DNA from: Rubellimicrobium thermophilum DSM 16684
GTDB taxonomy: Bacteria; Pseudomonadota; Alphaproteobacteria; Rhodobacterales; Rhodobacteraceae
DNA: 64,000 nt
Assembly (NCBI RefSeq): GCF_000442315.1
Contig: NZ_KE557324.1
Location: 95,001 to 159,000 of the forward strand
Direction of reading: 5' to 3'
The translations under genes were made by a program, and so were the position numbers. Under the pieces are notes generated by a model. The model was not told where the DNA came from. It was given only the letters and a program-made list of their open reading frames with translations, and searched no databases. Positions 49,414-60,464 of the stretch are shown here, in pieces (the first letter of the stretch is position 1; the number at the start of each line of letters is the position of its first letter).

Positions 49414-50481
49414 ATGACGACCCGTCGCGCGGCGCTTGCCGCGATTTCCTTCGCCGCGCTTGTCGCCGGCGTCCCGGCCCTTGCCCAGGACAAGGGCACC
49501 ATCGGCATCTCCATGCCGACGCAATCCTCGTCCCGCTGGATTTCGGACGGCAACTCGATGGTCGAGCAGTTCCAGGCTGCGGGCTACAACACCATCCTGC
49601 AATATGCCGAGGATGACATCCCGACCCAGCTCAGCCAGGTCGAGAACATGATCGCGCAGGGGGTGGATGCCCTCGTGATCGCGGCCATCGACGGCACGAC
49701 GCTGTCCGGGGCGCTTGAGAATGCGGCGGCGGCCGGCATTCCCGTGATCGCCTATGACCGTCTCATCCGCGACAGCGAGAATGTGGACTATTATGCCACC
49801 TTCGACAACTTCCAGGTCGGCGTGCTGCAGGCCAACAGCCTCGTGCAGTGCCTGCAGGAGCGCTTCCCCGACCAGAAGCCCTGGAATGTCGAGCTGTTCG
49901 GCGGCAGCCCCGACGACAACAACGCCTATTTCTTCTATGATGGCGCGATGTCGGTCCTGCAGCCGATGATCGATGCGGGTGACATCGTCATCCCGTCGGG
50001 GCAGATGGGGATGGATGTCGTCGGCACGCTGCGCTGGGACGGCGCCACGGCGCAGGCCCGGATGGACAATATCCTGTCGGCGAATTACGGCGACAAGGTC
50101 GTCCATGGCGTCCTGTCGCCCTATGACGGGCTGTCCATCGGCATCCTGTCCTCGCTGCGCGGCGTGGGCTATGGTTCGGGCGATCTCGCCTGGCCCTGCG
50201 TGACCGGGCAGGATGCGGAGATTCCCTCCGTCAAGTCCATCATCGCCGGCGAGCAGTACTCCACCGTCTTCAAGGATACCCGCGAGCTGGCGCGCGTCAC
50301 CGTGGGCATGGTGGATGCCCTGCTCCAGGGTGGCGAGCCCGAGATCAATGACACCGAGACCTACGACAACGGCGTGAAGGTCGTGCCGTCCTATCTGCTG
50401 GTGCCGGTCCCGGTCGATGCCTCGAACTGGGAGGAAGTGCTGATCGGTTCGGGCTACTACACCGCCGAACAGCTTCAGTGA
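49414..50481 (+). CDS. chvE: multiple-sugar periplasmic binding protein ChvE-like
   Basis: 355 aa, signal peptide about 1-24 (cut at ALA-QD). [62 protein letters not shown] and [18 protein letters not shown] are typical of ChvE, which binds galactose, arabinose, glucose and acidic sugars. The order chvE-gguA-gguB-gguC is the same as in Agrobacterium. The downstream arabinonate-type dehydratase and sugar dehydrogenase support L-arabinose or galactose as a main substrate. Confidence 0.92.
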   Translation: MTTRRAALAAISFAALVAGVPALAQDKGTIGISMPTQSSSRWISDGNSMVEQFQAAGYNTILQYAEDDIPTQLSQVENMIAQGVDALVIAAIDGTTLSGALENAAAAGIPVIAYDRLIRDSENVDYYATFDNFQVGVLQANSLVQCLQERFPDQKPWNVELFGGSPDDNNAYFFYDGAMSVLQPMIDAGDIVIPSGQMGMDVVGTLRWDGATAQARMDNILSANYGDKVVHGVLSPYDGLSIGILSSLRGVGYGSGDLAWPCVTGQDAEIPSVKSIIAGEQYSTVFKDTRELARVTVGMVDALLQGGEPEINDTETYDNGVKVVPSYLLVPVPVDASNWEEVLIGSGYYTAEQLQ

Positions 50482-50488
50482 GGACCGG

Positions 50489-50514
50489 GCCCGGGGAGGC
50501 ATGTCTCCCCGGGC
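50489..50514 (+). terminator. hairpin between chvE and gguA
   Basis: Perfect 10-bp stem: GCCCGGGGAG at 50489-50498 and CTCCCCGGGC at 50505-50514, loop GCATGT. It starts 7 bp after the chvE stop and lacks a U-tract: a likely partial terminator or stabiliser for the binding-protein message. Confidence 0.65.
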
Positions 50515-50534
50515 TCTGATGCGGGAGGACCAGC

Positions 50535-52068
<1,534 letters not shown>

Positions 52069-52076
<8 letters not shown>

Positions 52077-53352
52077 AATGAACGACCCCGCCGCGCGGAT
52101 CGGATCAGGGGACAGGACGGTGGCCGGCCTGCGCGAAGGCGCCGCCGCCATCGCCGAAGGCCGGGGTTACCTGCGCGAGAACCTGCGCGAGAACGGCATG
52201 ATCTTCGCGCTGATCGCGATCGTCGCCTTCTTTGTCGTGATCCTGCGCGTCGTGCCGGCCAATCCGGTCGATTTCCTGTCGCCGACCAACATCACCAACC
52301 TGTTCCTCCAGAACAGCCATGTCATCATCATGGCCCTGGGGATGCTGCTCGTGATCGTGGCGGGGCATATCGATCTCTCGGTGGGATCGGTGGCCGCCTT
52401 CACGGGGGCCTGCGCGGCGGTCATGACCGTCAAATGGGGCTGGCCCGTCTGGGCGGTGGTGCCGGCGGGGCTGGCCATCGGCGCGCTGATCGGGGCGGCG
52501 CAGGGCTACTGGATCGCCTATTGGCGCATTCCGTCCTTCATCGTCACGCTGGCGGGGATGCTGGTCTTCCGCGGGCTGACGCTCTGGACCCTCGGGGGGC
52601 AGAACATCGGTCCCTTCGATCGCGAGTTCCAGTCGCTCTCTACCGGCTATGTTCCCGATTTCGTGGGCCTCGCCCTGCCCGAGTTCGAGGCCTTCGCGCG
52701 CCAGCCGAACTGGACCGCGCTCGCCGTGGCGCTGATCGCCGCGGGTGCCATCCTCTGGATGGGCGCGCGGGCACGGGCCCGCAACATCGCCCATGGGATC
52801 GCGGTCGAACCGCAGGGGTTCTTCTGGCTGCGCAACCTCGTGATCGCCGCCGCGATCATCTTCGTGGGCTGGAAGCTGGCCGGCTTCCGCGGGATCCCCA
52901 ATGTCGCCGTGTCGATGGCGGTGCTGACGATCCTGTATGCCTTCCTGACCCAGAGCACGGTCATCGGCCGGCGCATCTATGCCATCGGCGGCAATCTCAA
53001 GGCCGCGCGGCTGTCGGGGATCAATGCCGACCGCCTCACCTTTCTGTGCTTCGTCAACATGGGGGCACTGGCGGCGCTGGCCGGCATGGTCGTCACGGCG
53101 CGTCTCAATTCGGCCACGCCCAAGGCGGGCACGGGCTTCGAGCTTGACGTGATCGCCGCCGTCTTCATCGGCGGGGCGTCGATGTCGGGCGGCTCGGGCA
53201 AGATCGTCGGCGCGGTCGTCGGCGCCCTCATCATGGGGGTGATGAACAACGGCATGTCGATGCTGGGCATCGGCGTGGATTATCAGCAGGTTATCAAGGG
53301 CCTCGTTCTGCTGGCCGCCGTGATCTTCGACGTCTACAACAAGAGCAAGTGA
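52069..53352 (+). CDS. gguB: sugar ABC transporter permease GguB
   Basis: 427 aa, longer than the usual CUT2 permease and typical of GguB/XylH. About 10-12 membrane helices; [58 protein letters not shown] and [21 protein letters not shown]. Partner of GguA and ChvE. It ends at TGA 53350-53352, overlapping the ATG of gguC by 1 bp. Confidence 0.93.
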
Positions 53353-54335
53353 TGCATCTGAGCCAGATCAGGACGGCCGGGGGCGGGATTGCCGTCGTCG
53401 CCCGCGAGGGAACGGAGGCAGCCGTGGTGCGCGGAGCCTCATCTGTGCGAGAACTGGCGCTCGAGGCGCTGGAGGCGGGGCAGAGCCTCGCGCAGGCGGT
53501 TGCGGCGCGGGGTCTGGGCGAGGCGGTGGACCTCGCGCGGCTGCTGGAGGACGGGCGCGTGCTGTCCCCGATCCATCATCCCGATCCCGCGCATCTGCAT
53601 GTCACCGGCACGGGGCTGACGCATCTGGGCAGTGCCGCCACCCGCGATGCCATGCATCAGAAGGCCCGGGCCGAGGATGCGACGGATTCGCTGCGCATGT
53701 TCCGCATGGGGCTCGAGGGCGGCAAGCCCGAGCGTCTGCCCGGCGTCCAGCCCGAATGGTTCTACAAGGGCGACGGAAGCATGATCGTCGCGCCGGGGGC
53801 GCCCCTGCTGTCCCCCGCCTTTGCCGAGGATGCGGGCGAGGAGCCGGAGATCGCCGGCATCTATGTGATCGCCCCGGACGGCACCCCCGCGCGGGTGGGC
53901 TGGGCCCTGGGCAACGAGTTCTCGGATCATGCGACCGAACGGGTCAATTATCTCTGGCTGGCCCATTCCAAGCTGCGCCCGGCGAGCTTCGGCCCCGAGA
54001 TCCTGGTGGGCGATCTGCCGGCCCATGTCGAGGGCATCTCGCGCATCCGCCGCGGGGGAGAGGTGATCTGGGAAAGGCCCTTCCTCTCTGGCGAGGCGAA
54101 TATGAGCCATTCCCTTGCCAATCTGGAACATCATCATTTCAAATATGCTCTCCACCGCCGCCCGGGGGATGTGCATGTGCATTTCCTCGGTACCGCGACG
54201 CTGAGCTGGGCCGATGGCCTGCGCACCGCACCGGGCGATGTCTTCGAGATCGAGGCTGCGCCGTTCGGTCTGCCGCTGCGCAATCCGCTTGCTGTCGAGG
54301 CCGATCGTGGCCCGGCCACCGTCCGCCCCCTCTGA
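53352..54335 (+). CDS. gguC: GguC/AraD1-family protein (FAH superfamily-like)
   Basis: 327 aa. It matches the GguC family found after chvE-gguAB operons: LTHLGSAATRDAMH, EWFYKGDGSMIVAPG, GWALGNEFSDHATERVNYLWLAHSKLRPASFGPEI and a C-terminal VHVHFLGTATLSWADG. The FAH-like fold and the genetic place (before an arabinonate-type dehydratase) suggest a dehydratase or aldolase acting on a 2-keto-3-deoxy sugar acid. A GTG at 53349 is an alternative start. Confidence 0.85.
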   Translation: MHLSQIRTAGGGIAVVAREGTEAAVVRGASSVRELALEALEAGQSLAQAVAARGLGEAVDLARLLEDGRVLSPIHHPDPAHLHVTGTGLTHLGSAATRDAMHQKARAEDATDSLRMFRMGLEGGKPERLPGVQPEWFYKGDGSMIVAPGAPLLSPAFAEDAGEEPEIAGIYVIAPDGTPARVGWALGNEFSDHATERVNYLWLAHSKLRPASFGPEILVGDLPAHVEGISRIRRGGEVIWERPFLSGEANMSHSLANLEHHHFKYALHRRPGDVHVHFLGTATLSWADGLRTAPGDVFEIEAAPFGLPLRNPLAVEADRGPATVRPL

Positions 54336-54345
54336 AGGAAGCCCG

Positions 54346-56088
54346 ATGCCGTTCACACCCAAGCCCTGGCCCCGCCGCCTGCGTTCGCAGGAATGGTATG
54401 CGGGAATGACCAAGGATGCGATCTATCACCGCGCCTGGATGAAGAATCAGGGATTCCCGGCCGATCTCTTCGATGGCCGCCCGATCATCGGCGTGTTGAA
54501 CACCTGGTCGCAGCTCAACCCCTGCAATGCCCATCTCGACCAGCTGGCCGAGAAGGTGAAGGCCGGGATCTGGGAGGCGGGAGGATTCCCCGTCGAGGTG
54601 CCGGTCTTCTCCGTCTCCGAAAGCGCCTTCCGCCCCACCGCGATGATGTTCCGCAACCTGGCGGCGATGGCGGTGGAGGAGACGATCCGCGGCCAGCCGA
54701 TCGATGGCTGCGTGCTGCTGGTGGGCTGCGACAAGACCACGCCCTCGCTGCTGATGGGGGCGGCGTCCTGCGACCTGCCCTCCATCGTCGTCTCGGGCGG
54801 GCCGATGCTGAACGGCTACTGGCGCAACGAGACAGTGGGATCGGGGACGCATCTGTGGCGCTTCTCCGAGGCGGTGCGGGCTGGGACAATGAAGCCCGAG
54901 GAGTTCGTCGAGGCCGAGGCCTCGATGTCGCGCTCGGCAGGCTCCTGCAACACGATGGGCACGGCCTCGACCATGGCCTCGATGGCCGAGGCGCTGGGCA
55001 TGGCGCTGTCCGGCAATGCGGCGATCCCGGCGGTGGATTCGCGCCGGCGCGTGATCGCCCAGCTCTCGGGTCGGCGGATTGTCCAGATGGTGAAGGACGA
55101 TCTCAAGCCGTCCGACATCCTGACGCGCGAGGCCTTCGAGAACGCGATCCGCGTCAATGCCGCCATCGGCGGCAGCACCAATGCGGTGATCCATCTGCTG
55201 GCCATCGCCGGACGGGTGGGGGTGGATCTGACCCTGGACGATTGGGACCGGCTGGGACGCGATGTGCCGACCATCGTCAACCTGATGCCCTCGGGGCAAT
55301 ATCTGATGGAGGAGTTCTACTATGCCGGCGGGCTGCCGCCGGTGATCCGCCAGCTCTGCGAGATGGGCCTTCTGCATCGCGATGCGCTGACCGTCTCGGG
55401 CCGCAGCCAGTGGGAGGAGGTGCGCGAGGCGCGCAACTGGAACCCCGATGTGATCCGTCCGCCCGAACGGGCGCTCGCGGCGTCCGGGGGGATCGTGGTT
55501 CTGAAGGGCAATCTTGCGCCCAACGGGGCGGTGCTCAAGCCTTCGGCTGCGACGCCGGCGCTGATGGTCCATCGGGGGCGCGCCGTCGTGTTCGAGGATA
55601 TCGACGACTACAAGGCCCGCATCGAGGACGAATCGCTCGACGTGGACGAGACCTGCGTCCTGGTGCTCAAGAACTGCGGGCCGAAGGGGTATCCGGGGAT
55701 GGCCGAGGTGGGCAACATGGGGCTTCCGCCCAAGGTGCTGCGCAAGGGCATCACCGACATGGTGCGCATTTCGGATGCACGCATGTCGGGCACTGCCTAT
55801 GGGACGGTCGTGCTGCATACCAGCCCCGAGGCGGCGGCGGGTGGCCCCCTCGCCATCGTGCGCGATGGCGACTGGATCGAGCTCGACGTGCCCAACCGGC
55901 GGCTCCATCTGGATGTTCCGGAGGAGGAGATCGCCCGGCGTCTGGCGGCATGGAAGCCCACCGTCCCGGTCCCCGAGGGGGGGTATGCACGGCTCTTCCA
56001 CCTGCATGTGGAAGGCGCGGACAAGGGGGCGGATCTCGACTTTCTCAAGGGCTGCCGCGGCGCCCCGGTGGGGAGGGAATCGCATTGA
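54346..56088 (+). CDS. IlvD/Edd-family sugar-acid dehydratase (L-arabinonate dehydratase-like)
   Basis: 580 aa. Fe-S cysteines Cys60 (QLNPCN), Cys128 (GCDKTTP) and Cys201 (GSCNTMGTAS). The N terminus RLRSQEWYAGMTKDAIYHRAW is typical of the arabinonate/xylonate/galactonate dehydratase group rather than of dihydroxy-acid dehydratase in valine synthesis. With GguC and the 1-dehydrogenase it forms an oxidative (Weimberg or Dahms-like) route for L-arabinose or D-galactose. It lies 11 bp after gguC. Confidence 0.9.
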   Translation: MPFTPKPWPRRLRSQEWYAGMTKDAIYHRAWMKNQGFPADLFDGRPIIGVLNTWSQLNPCNAHLDQLAEKVKAGIWEAGGFPVEVPVFSVSESAFRPTAMMFRNLAAMAVEETIRGQPIDGCVLLVGCDKTTPSLLMGAASCDLPSIVVSGGPMLNGYWRNETVGSGTHLWRFSEAVRAGTMKPEEFVEAEASMSRSAGSCNTMGTASTMASMAEALGMALSGNAAIPAVDSRRRVIAQLSGRRIVQMVKDDLKPSDILTREAFENAIRVNAAIGGSTNAVIHLLAIAGRVGVDLTLDDWDRLGRDVPTIVNLMPSGQYLMEEFYYAGGLPPVIRQLCEMGLLHRDALTVSGRSQWEEVREARNWNPDVIRPPERALAASGGIVVLKGNLAPNGAVLKPSAATPALMVHRGRAVVFEDIDDYKARIEDESLDVDETCVLVLKNCGPKGYPGMAEVGNMGLPPKVLRKGITDMVRISDARMSGTAYGTVVLHTSPEAAAGGPLAIVRDGDWIELDVPNRRLHLDVPEEEIARRLAAWKPTVPVPEGGYARLFHLHVEGADKGADLDFLKGCRGAPVGRESH

Positions 56089-56996
56089 GAGCGCCGATTG
56101 CCCTGGTGGGGATCGGCAAGATCGCCCGCGATCAGCATGTTCCCGCCCTCGCGGCCTCGCCGGACTGGGCATTGGCGGCGACCGTCTCGCGCCATGGCCG
56201 GGTGGAGGGCGTGGACGCCTTTGAGAGGATGGTGGCCTTCCTGGCCGCGCGGCCGGATGTGGGGGCGGTGTCTCTCGCCCTGCCGCCCCAGCCGCGCTTT
56301 GCCCATGCCGAGGCGGCCCTGAAGGCCGGCCGCCATGTCATGCTGGAAAAACCCCCCGGCCAGACCCTGGCCGAGGTCCATGCGCTCGAGAGGTTGGCGC
56401 GGGAGAGGGGCCTGACGCTGTATGCCACATGGCATTCCCGGATGGGCAAGGGGGTCGCGGCAGCGCGGGACTGGCTGGCCGGGCGGGCGATCCGGGGCGG
56501 GCGCATCACCTGGATGGAGGATGTGCGCCACTGGCATCCCGGACAGGACTGGGTGTTCGAGCCCGGCGGCATGGGGGTCTTCGATCCCGGCATCAACGCA
56601 CTGTCGGTGCTGACCGCGATCCTGCCCGAACCCGTGCATCTGATCGAGGCCGATCTCGACGTGCCGGCGAACCGCCAGACCCCGATCGCGGCGCGGCTTC
56701 TCTTCACCGGCGGCATCGCGATGGAACTCGACTGGCTGTTCCCCGGCGAGCCGCTCTGGGACATCGAGATCGAGACTGATGGCGGCACGCTCCTGCTGCG
56801 CGAGGGGGGGAACCGGCTGTTCGTGAACGGCGAGGAGCAGGAGGGCAGCGCCGAGGGCGAGTATCCCGCGCTCTATCGCCGCTTTGCCGAACTGGTGCGC
56901 GCAGGCGAATGCGAGGTGGACCTGTCGCCGATGGTGCATGTGGCCGATGCGCTGACGCTGGGGCGGCGGCGGGTGGTGGATCGCTTCGATTTCTGA
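56085..56996 (+). CDS. D-galactose/L-arabinose 1-dehydrogenase (Gfo/Idh/MocA family)
   Basis: 303 aa. It starts at a TTG (56085) that overlaps the previous stop and has GGGAGGGA before it; the first residues give IALVGIGKIARDQHVPAL, the NAD(P)-binding loop. EKPPGQTLAEVHAL is the catalytic-lysine motif and GVFDPGINALSVL the substrate loop. The short form and sequence fit NAD(P)-dependent galactose/arabinose dehydrogenases that make the lactone. Last gene of the chvE operon, with a terminator 26 bp on. Confidence 0.87.
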   Translation: MRAPIALVGIGKIARDQHVPALAASPDWALAATVSRHGRVEGVDAFERMVAFLAARPDVGAVSLALPPQPRFAHAEAALKAGRHVMLEKPPGQTLAEVHALERLARERGLTLYATWHSRMGKGVAAARDWLAGRAIRGGRITWMEDVRHWHPGQDWVFEPGGMGVFDPGINALSVLTAILPEPVHLIEADLDVPANRQTPIAARLLFTGGIAMELDWLFPGEPLWDIEIETDGGTLLLREGGNRLFVNGEEQEGSAEGEYPALYRRFAELVRAGECEVDLSPMVHVADALTLGRRRVVDRFDF

Positions 56997-57004
56997 CCCG
57001 TTCC

Positions 57005-57015
57005 CTTGTGATCAC
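57005..57015. promoter_or_regulatory. CTTGTGATCAC, inverted partner of 57126-57136
   Basis: The 11-mer CTTGTGATCAC is the exact reverse complement of GTGATCACAAG at 57126-57136. Both contain the 8-bp palindrome GTGATCAC. This copy lies between the chvE-operon stop and its terminator. Confidence 0.35.
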
Positions 57016-57021
57016 GTCTCA

Positions 57022-57047
57022 GGGGCGCCGCAACCGGCGCCCCTTTT
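57022..57047 (+). terminator. rho-independent terminator of the chvE operon
   Basis: A 9-bp GC stem GGGGCGCCG (57022-57030) and CGGCGCCCC (57035-57043), CAAC loop, then TTTTGTG. The clearest terminator of the window. Confidence 0.88.
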
Positions 57048-57103
57048 GTGTCGGCCGGCGGCGATCGGGGGCGCTCGGGCGATCAGGGGCAATCACTCCG
57101 CAG

Positions 57104-57136
57104 CGTGATCGCAAGCGACTGGGCAGTGATCACAAG
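57104..57136. promoter_or_regulatory. repeated GTGATC(A/G)CAAG sites upstream of sdhC
   Basis: GTGATCGCAAG at 57104-57114 and GTGATCACAAG at 57126-57136 lie 22 bp apart, two helical turns, in the same direction, about 105-140 bp before sdhC. A two-turn spacing suits a dimeric regulator. The regulator is unknown. Confidence 0.4.
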
Positions 57137-57241
57137 AGGCGATTTTTGCGATCCAGAGCCGTCATCCGGCCGTCCAACCCCGTGACAGACCGGGTCAAAC
57201 CGGGCAAAGGAGTCCCGGACCCGGATCAGGAGGGGGAGCCC

Positions 57242-57637
57242 ATGCCCGACATCCCGCGTGGCAACCGCCCATTGTCGCCCTTCATGCTGGGATCGGCCTA
57301 CCGCTTCCAGTGGACATCCTTTTCGTCGATCCTGAACCGGATCACCGGGCTGGGCCTTGCGCTGGGGGCTGTGCTGGTCGTCTGGTGGCTGATCGCGGCG
57401 GCCACGGGGCCGCGCGCCTTTGCCGTGGCGGACGGGTTCCTGCGCTCGCCCCTCGGCGAGCTGATCCTTCTGGGGAGCCTCTGGGCCCTGTGGTATCACA
57501 TGCTGGCGGGGATCCGCCATCTGGTCTGGGCCACGGGGCGCCTGCTCGAGATCCGCAACGCCGTCCGGTTCGGGCAGGCGATCTTCGCCCTGTCCTTCGT
57601 CCTGACGGGGCTGACCGTCCTCATCCTGTGGATCTGA
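57242..57637 (+). CDS. sdhC: succinate dehydrogenase cytochrome b556 subunit
   Basis: 131 aa, three membrane helices. RPLSPFMLGSAYRFQWTSFSSILNRITGLGLALG is the quinone/haem-side N terminus; the haem His lies in LWYHMLAGIRHLVWA. Membrane anchor of complex II. AGGAGGGGGA precedes the ATG. First of sdhC-D-A. Confidence 0.95.
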   Translation: MPDIPRGNRPLSPFMLGSAYRFQWTSFSSILNRITGLGLALGAVLVVWWLIAAATGPRAFAVADGFLRSPLGELILLGSLWALWYHMLAGIRHLVWATGRLLEIRNAVRFGQAIFALSFVLTGLTVLILWI

Positions 57638-57653
57638 CTCCATGGAGGCGCGC

Positions 57654-58028
57654 ATGATCCGCTTCGTCACCGTCCGCAAGCGTGCAGAGGCGCTTGGCGC
57701 CTCGGGTGGGGGCACCGAGCATTTCTGGCTGATGATCGTCAATTCGATCGCGCTGCTGGTTCTCGTGCCGCTGTTCGTGTTCACCTTCGGCTCGCTTCTC
57801 GGCCGGCCCCATGAGGAGGTCGTTGCCACCCTCGGCCGGCCCTTTCCCGCCCTGGTGATCGGGCTGACGCTGCTTGTCGGGCTCTACCACTTCCGGCAGG
57901 GCGCCCAGGTCGTGATCGAGGACTATGTCCAGGGGCTGGCGCGCCGGCTCCTGATCGCCGCCATGGTGATTGCGACCTATGGCGTTCTTGCCGTCGGCCT
58001 TTTTGCCGTCGCGCGTCTTGCCTTCTGA
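57654..58028 (+). CDS. sdhD: succinate dehydrogenase membrane anchor subunit
   Basis: 124 aa with three membrane helices; the haem/quinone helix carries [18 protein letters not shown]. The start is placed at 57654 because GGAGG (57644-57648) lies just before it; an ATG at 57642 would add four residues and has no binding site of its own. Anchors SdhAB with SdhC. Confidence 0.92.
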   Translation: MIRFVTVRKRAEALGASGGGTEHFWLMIVNSIALLVLVPLFVFTFGSLLGRPHEEVVATLGRPFPALVIGLTLLVGLYHFRQGAQVVIEDYVQGLARRLLIAAMVIATYGVLAVGLFAVARLAF

Positions 58029-58050
58029 GCACCGTCGAGAGGGGATGCCC

Positions 58051-59856
58051 ATGCCCGCCTATCCCGTCGAAACCCACCGTTACGATGCGATTGTCGTCGG
58101 CGCCGGGGGATCGGGCCTGCGCGCGACGCTGGGTCTGGCGGAGCGGGGCCTGCGCACCGCCTGCATCACCAAGGTCTTTCCCACCCGCTCGCACACCGTG
58201 GCGGCGCAGGGGGGAATCGCTGCCTCGCTGGGCAACATGGGGCCGGATCACTGGCACTGGCACCTCTATGACACCGTGAAGGGGTCGGACTGGCTGGGCG
58301 ATGTCGATGCGATGGAATATCTCGCGCGGGAGGCGCCCAAGGCGGTCTACGAGCTCGAACATTACGGGGTGCCCTTCTCGCGCACGGAAGACGGGCGCAT
58401 CTATCAGCGCCCCTTCGGCGGCCACACCACCGAGTTCGGCGAAGGCCCCCCCGTCCAGCGCACCTGTGCCGCCGCCGACCGCACGGGGCACGCGATCCTG
58501 CACACGCTCTATGGCCGTTCTCTCAAGGAGAAGGCCGAATTCTACATCGAGTATTTCGCCATCGACCTGCTGATGGGTCCCGAAGGTGACTGCCGGGGCG
58601 TGCTGGCCTGGAAGCTGGACGACGGCACCCTGCATGCCTTCAGCGCCAAGATGACGGTGCTGGCGACAGGGGGCTATGGGCGGGCCTATTTCTCGGCCAC
58701 CTCGGCCCATACCTGCACGGGCGACGGCAACGGCATGGTCGCCCGCGCCGGTCTGCCGCTTCAGGACATGGAATTCGTCCAGTTCCATCCCACCGGCATC
58801 TACGGGGCGGGGTGCCTGATCACCGAAGGCGCGCGGGGCGAGGGGGGCTATCTCACCAACAGCGAGGGCGAGCGCTTCATGGAGCGCTATGCCCCCACCT
58901 ACAAGGATCTGGCCAGCCGCGATGTCGTCAGCCGCTGCATGACCCTCGAAATCCGCGAGGGGCGGGGCGTCGGCAAGCTCAAGGATCACATCCATCTCCA
59001 TCTGAGCCATCTGCCGCCCGAGGTGCTGCATGAGCGCCTGCCGGGCATCTCTGAAAGCGCACGGATCTTTGCCGGCGTGGATGTGACGCGCGAGCCGATT
59101 CCCGTCCTGCCCACGGTCCATTACAACATGGGGGGCATCCCCACGAACTACTGGGGCGAGGTCCTCTCCCCCACGCCCGAGGACCCGGATCGCGTGACGC
59201 CCGGCCTGATGGCGGTGGGCGAGGCTGCCTGTGCCAGCGTTCACGGGGCGAACCGGCTCGGCTCCAATTCGCTCATCGATCTCGTCGTGTTCGGCCGCGC
59301 CGCGGCGATCCGTGCGGCCGAGGTGGTGGATCCGCGTTCGGCCGTGCCGGATGTGCCGAAGGCTTCGCTCGATGCGGCACTCGCCCGCTTCGATGCGCTG
59401 CGCCATGCGAAGGGCGGCACGCCCACGGCCCGGCTCCGGCGCGAGATGCAGCGGACGATGCAGGAGGATGCCGCCGTCTTCCGCAATTCCGAGACGCTGG
59501 CCCAGGGCGTGCGGCGGATGACCGCCGTGGCCGAGAAGATGGCCGATCTGCATGTCAGCGACCGCGGGCTGATCTGGAACACCGATCTGGTGGAGACGCT
59601 GGAGCTCGCCAATCTGATTCCCAACGCGCTGGCGACCGTCGTTTCCGCCGAGGCGCGCAAGGAGAGCCGCGGCGCCCATGCCCATGAGGACTATCCCGAG
59701 CGCGACGACGTGAATTGGCGTGTCCATACGCTCGCCTATGTTGACGGAAGCCGGGTGCGCCTGGCCTACCGACCCGTCCATACCGATCCGCTGACCCCGC
59801 CCGAAGCGGGAGGGATCGACCCCAGGCGGATCGCCCCCAAGGCGAGAGTCTATTGA
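58051..59856 (+). CDS. sdhA: succinate dehydrogenase flavoprotein subunit
   Basis: 601 aa. FAD-binding [19 protein letters not shown], the FAD-linked His in [11 protein letters not shown], the substrate loops [18 protein letters not shown] and [24 protein letters not shown], and [21 protein letters not shown]. Oxidises succinate in the TCA cycle. An ATG at 58045 is also possible, but AGAGGGG lies too close to it. Confidence 0.96.
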   Translation: MPAYPVETHRYDAIVVGAGGSGLRATLGLAERGLRTACITKVFPTRSHTVAAQGGIAASLGNMGPDHWHWHLYDTVKGSDWLGDVDAMEYLAREAPKAVYELEHYGVPFSRTEDGRIYQRPFGGHTTEFGEGPPVQRTCAAADRTGHAILHTLYGRSLKEKAEFYIEYFAIDLLMGPEGDCRGVLAWKLDDGTLHAFSAKMTVLATGGYGRAYFSATSAHTCTGDGNGMVARAGLPLQDMEFVQFHPTGIYGAGCLITEGARGEGGYLTNSEGERFMERYAPTYKDLASRDVVSRCMTLEIREGRGVGKLKDHIHLHLSHLPPEVLHERLPGISESARIFAGVDVTREPIPVLPTVHYNMGGIPTNYWGEVLSPTPEDPDRVTPGLMAVGEAACASVHGANRLGSNSLIDLVVFGRAAAIRAAEVVDPRSAVPDVPKASLDAALARFDALRHAKGGTPTARLRREMQRTMQEDAAVFRNSETLAQGVRRMTAVAEKMADLHVSDRGLIWNTDLVETLELANLIPNALATVVSAEARKESRGAHAHEDYPERDDVNWRVHTLAYVDGSRVRLAYRPVHTDPLTPPEAGGIDPRRIAPKARVY

Positions 59857-60155
59857 TGCTGCGTCCCGCTTTCCTGTCAGCCCTTGCCGCGGTCCTCGTC
59901 GCCGGCGTTGCCGGCTGCACGCCCCAACCGATGGACCCGGCCCGTGCCGCCCGCCTCTGCGAGGAGAGGGCCCAGCGGGCGCAGGGACCGACCGGCAATG
60001 TCACCATCGGCGCGAATTCGCGCGAAGGGCCCTTCTTCGGTGCGGCCATCGGCCTGTCGTCGGACTATCTGTCGGGCCGCGATCCGGTCGCGGTCTACGA
60101 GGAATGCGTCTATCAGAGGACCGGTGCGCTGCCGATTCGTCCGCCGCGTCTGTGA
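59856..60155 (+). CDS. small lipoprotein between sdhA and sdhB
   Basis: 99 aa. A signal peptide ends in the lipobox VAGC (Cys at about residue 21), so it should be an outer- or inner-membrane lipoprotein. The rest has two or three Cys (LCEERA, EECVYQRTG) and no known domain. Its ATG overlaps the sdhA stop, so it is part of the sdh operon. Function unknown. Confidence 0.8.
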   Translation: MLRPAFLSALAAVLVAGVAGCTPQPMDPARAARLCEERAQRAQGPTGNVTIGANSREGPFFGAAIGLSSDYLSGRDPVAVYEECVYQRTGALPIRPPRL

Positions 60156-60168
60156 GGAAAGGACTTCC

Positions 60169-60459
60169 ATGAAGCGAATCGCCCTCTGTGCCCTGCTGGC
60201 GGCCCTTGCCGGCCCCGCTCTCGCGCAGTTCTCCGACGAACAGAACCGCGCCTATGGCGTGATCCTGCCGATGCTGGAGGAGCTGACCCCCGATGCGCCG
60301 GTGCTCTCGGCCTGCGTCGTGACCGTTGCCGCCCCGCAGGAGATCGCCGCGCTGGCCGCTTCGGGCGGCCCTTCGATGGAGGCGGGACAGCTCGTTTCAG
60401 CCGTGCTGGCCAGGCCCGAGACGCTGAGCTGCATCCAGAACACCATGGCGCAGCGCTGA
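60169..60459 (+). CDS. small secreted protein in the sdh operon
   Basis: 96 aa with a signal peptide (about 1-20, cut ALA-QF). The mature 76 residues are helical with two Cys (LSACVV, LSCIQN) that could form a disulfide. No known family. GAGGAAAGG precedes the ATG. It is conserved in position with the lipoprotein before it; function unknown. Confidence 0.75.
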   Translation: MKRIALCALLAALAGPALAQFSDEQNRAYGVILPMLEELTPDAPVLSACVVTVAAPQEIAALAASGGPSMEAGQLVSAVLARPETLSCIQNTMAQR

Positions 60460-60464
60460 GCGGC

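Noticed and set aside
54139-56172. Long minus-strand open frame (677 codons)
   Set aside because: Shadow of the IlvD/Edd dehydratase and flanks; composition is typical of antisense frames.
57142-57241. Riboswitch in the sdhC leader
   Set aside because: I could not fit a known aptamer pattern to the leader; only short stems are visible.
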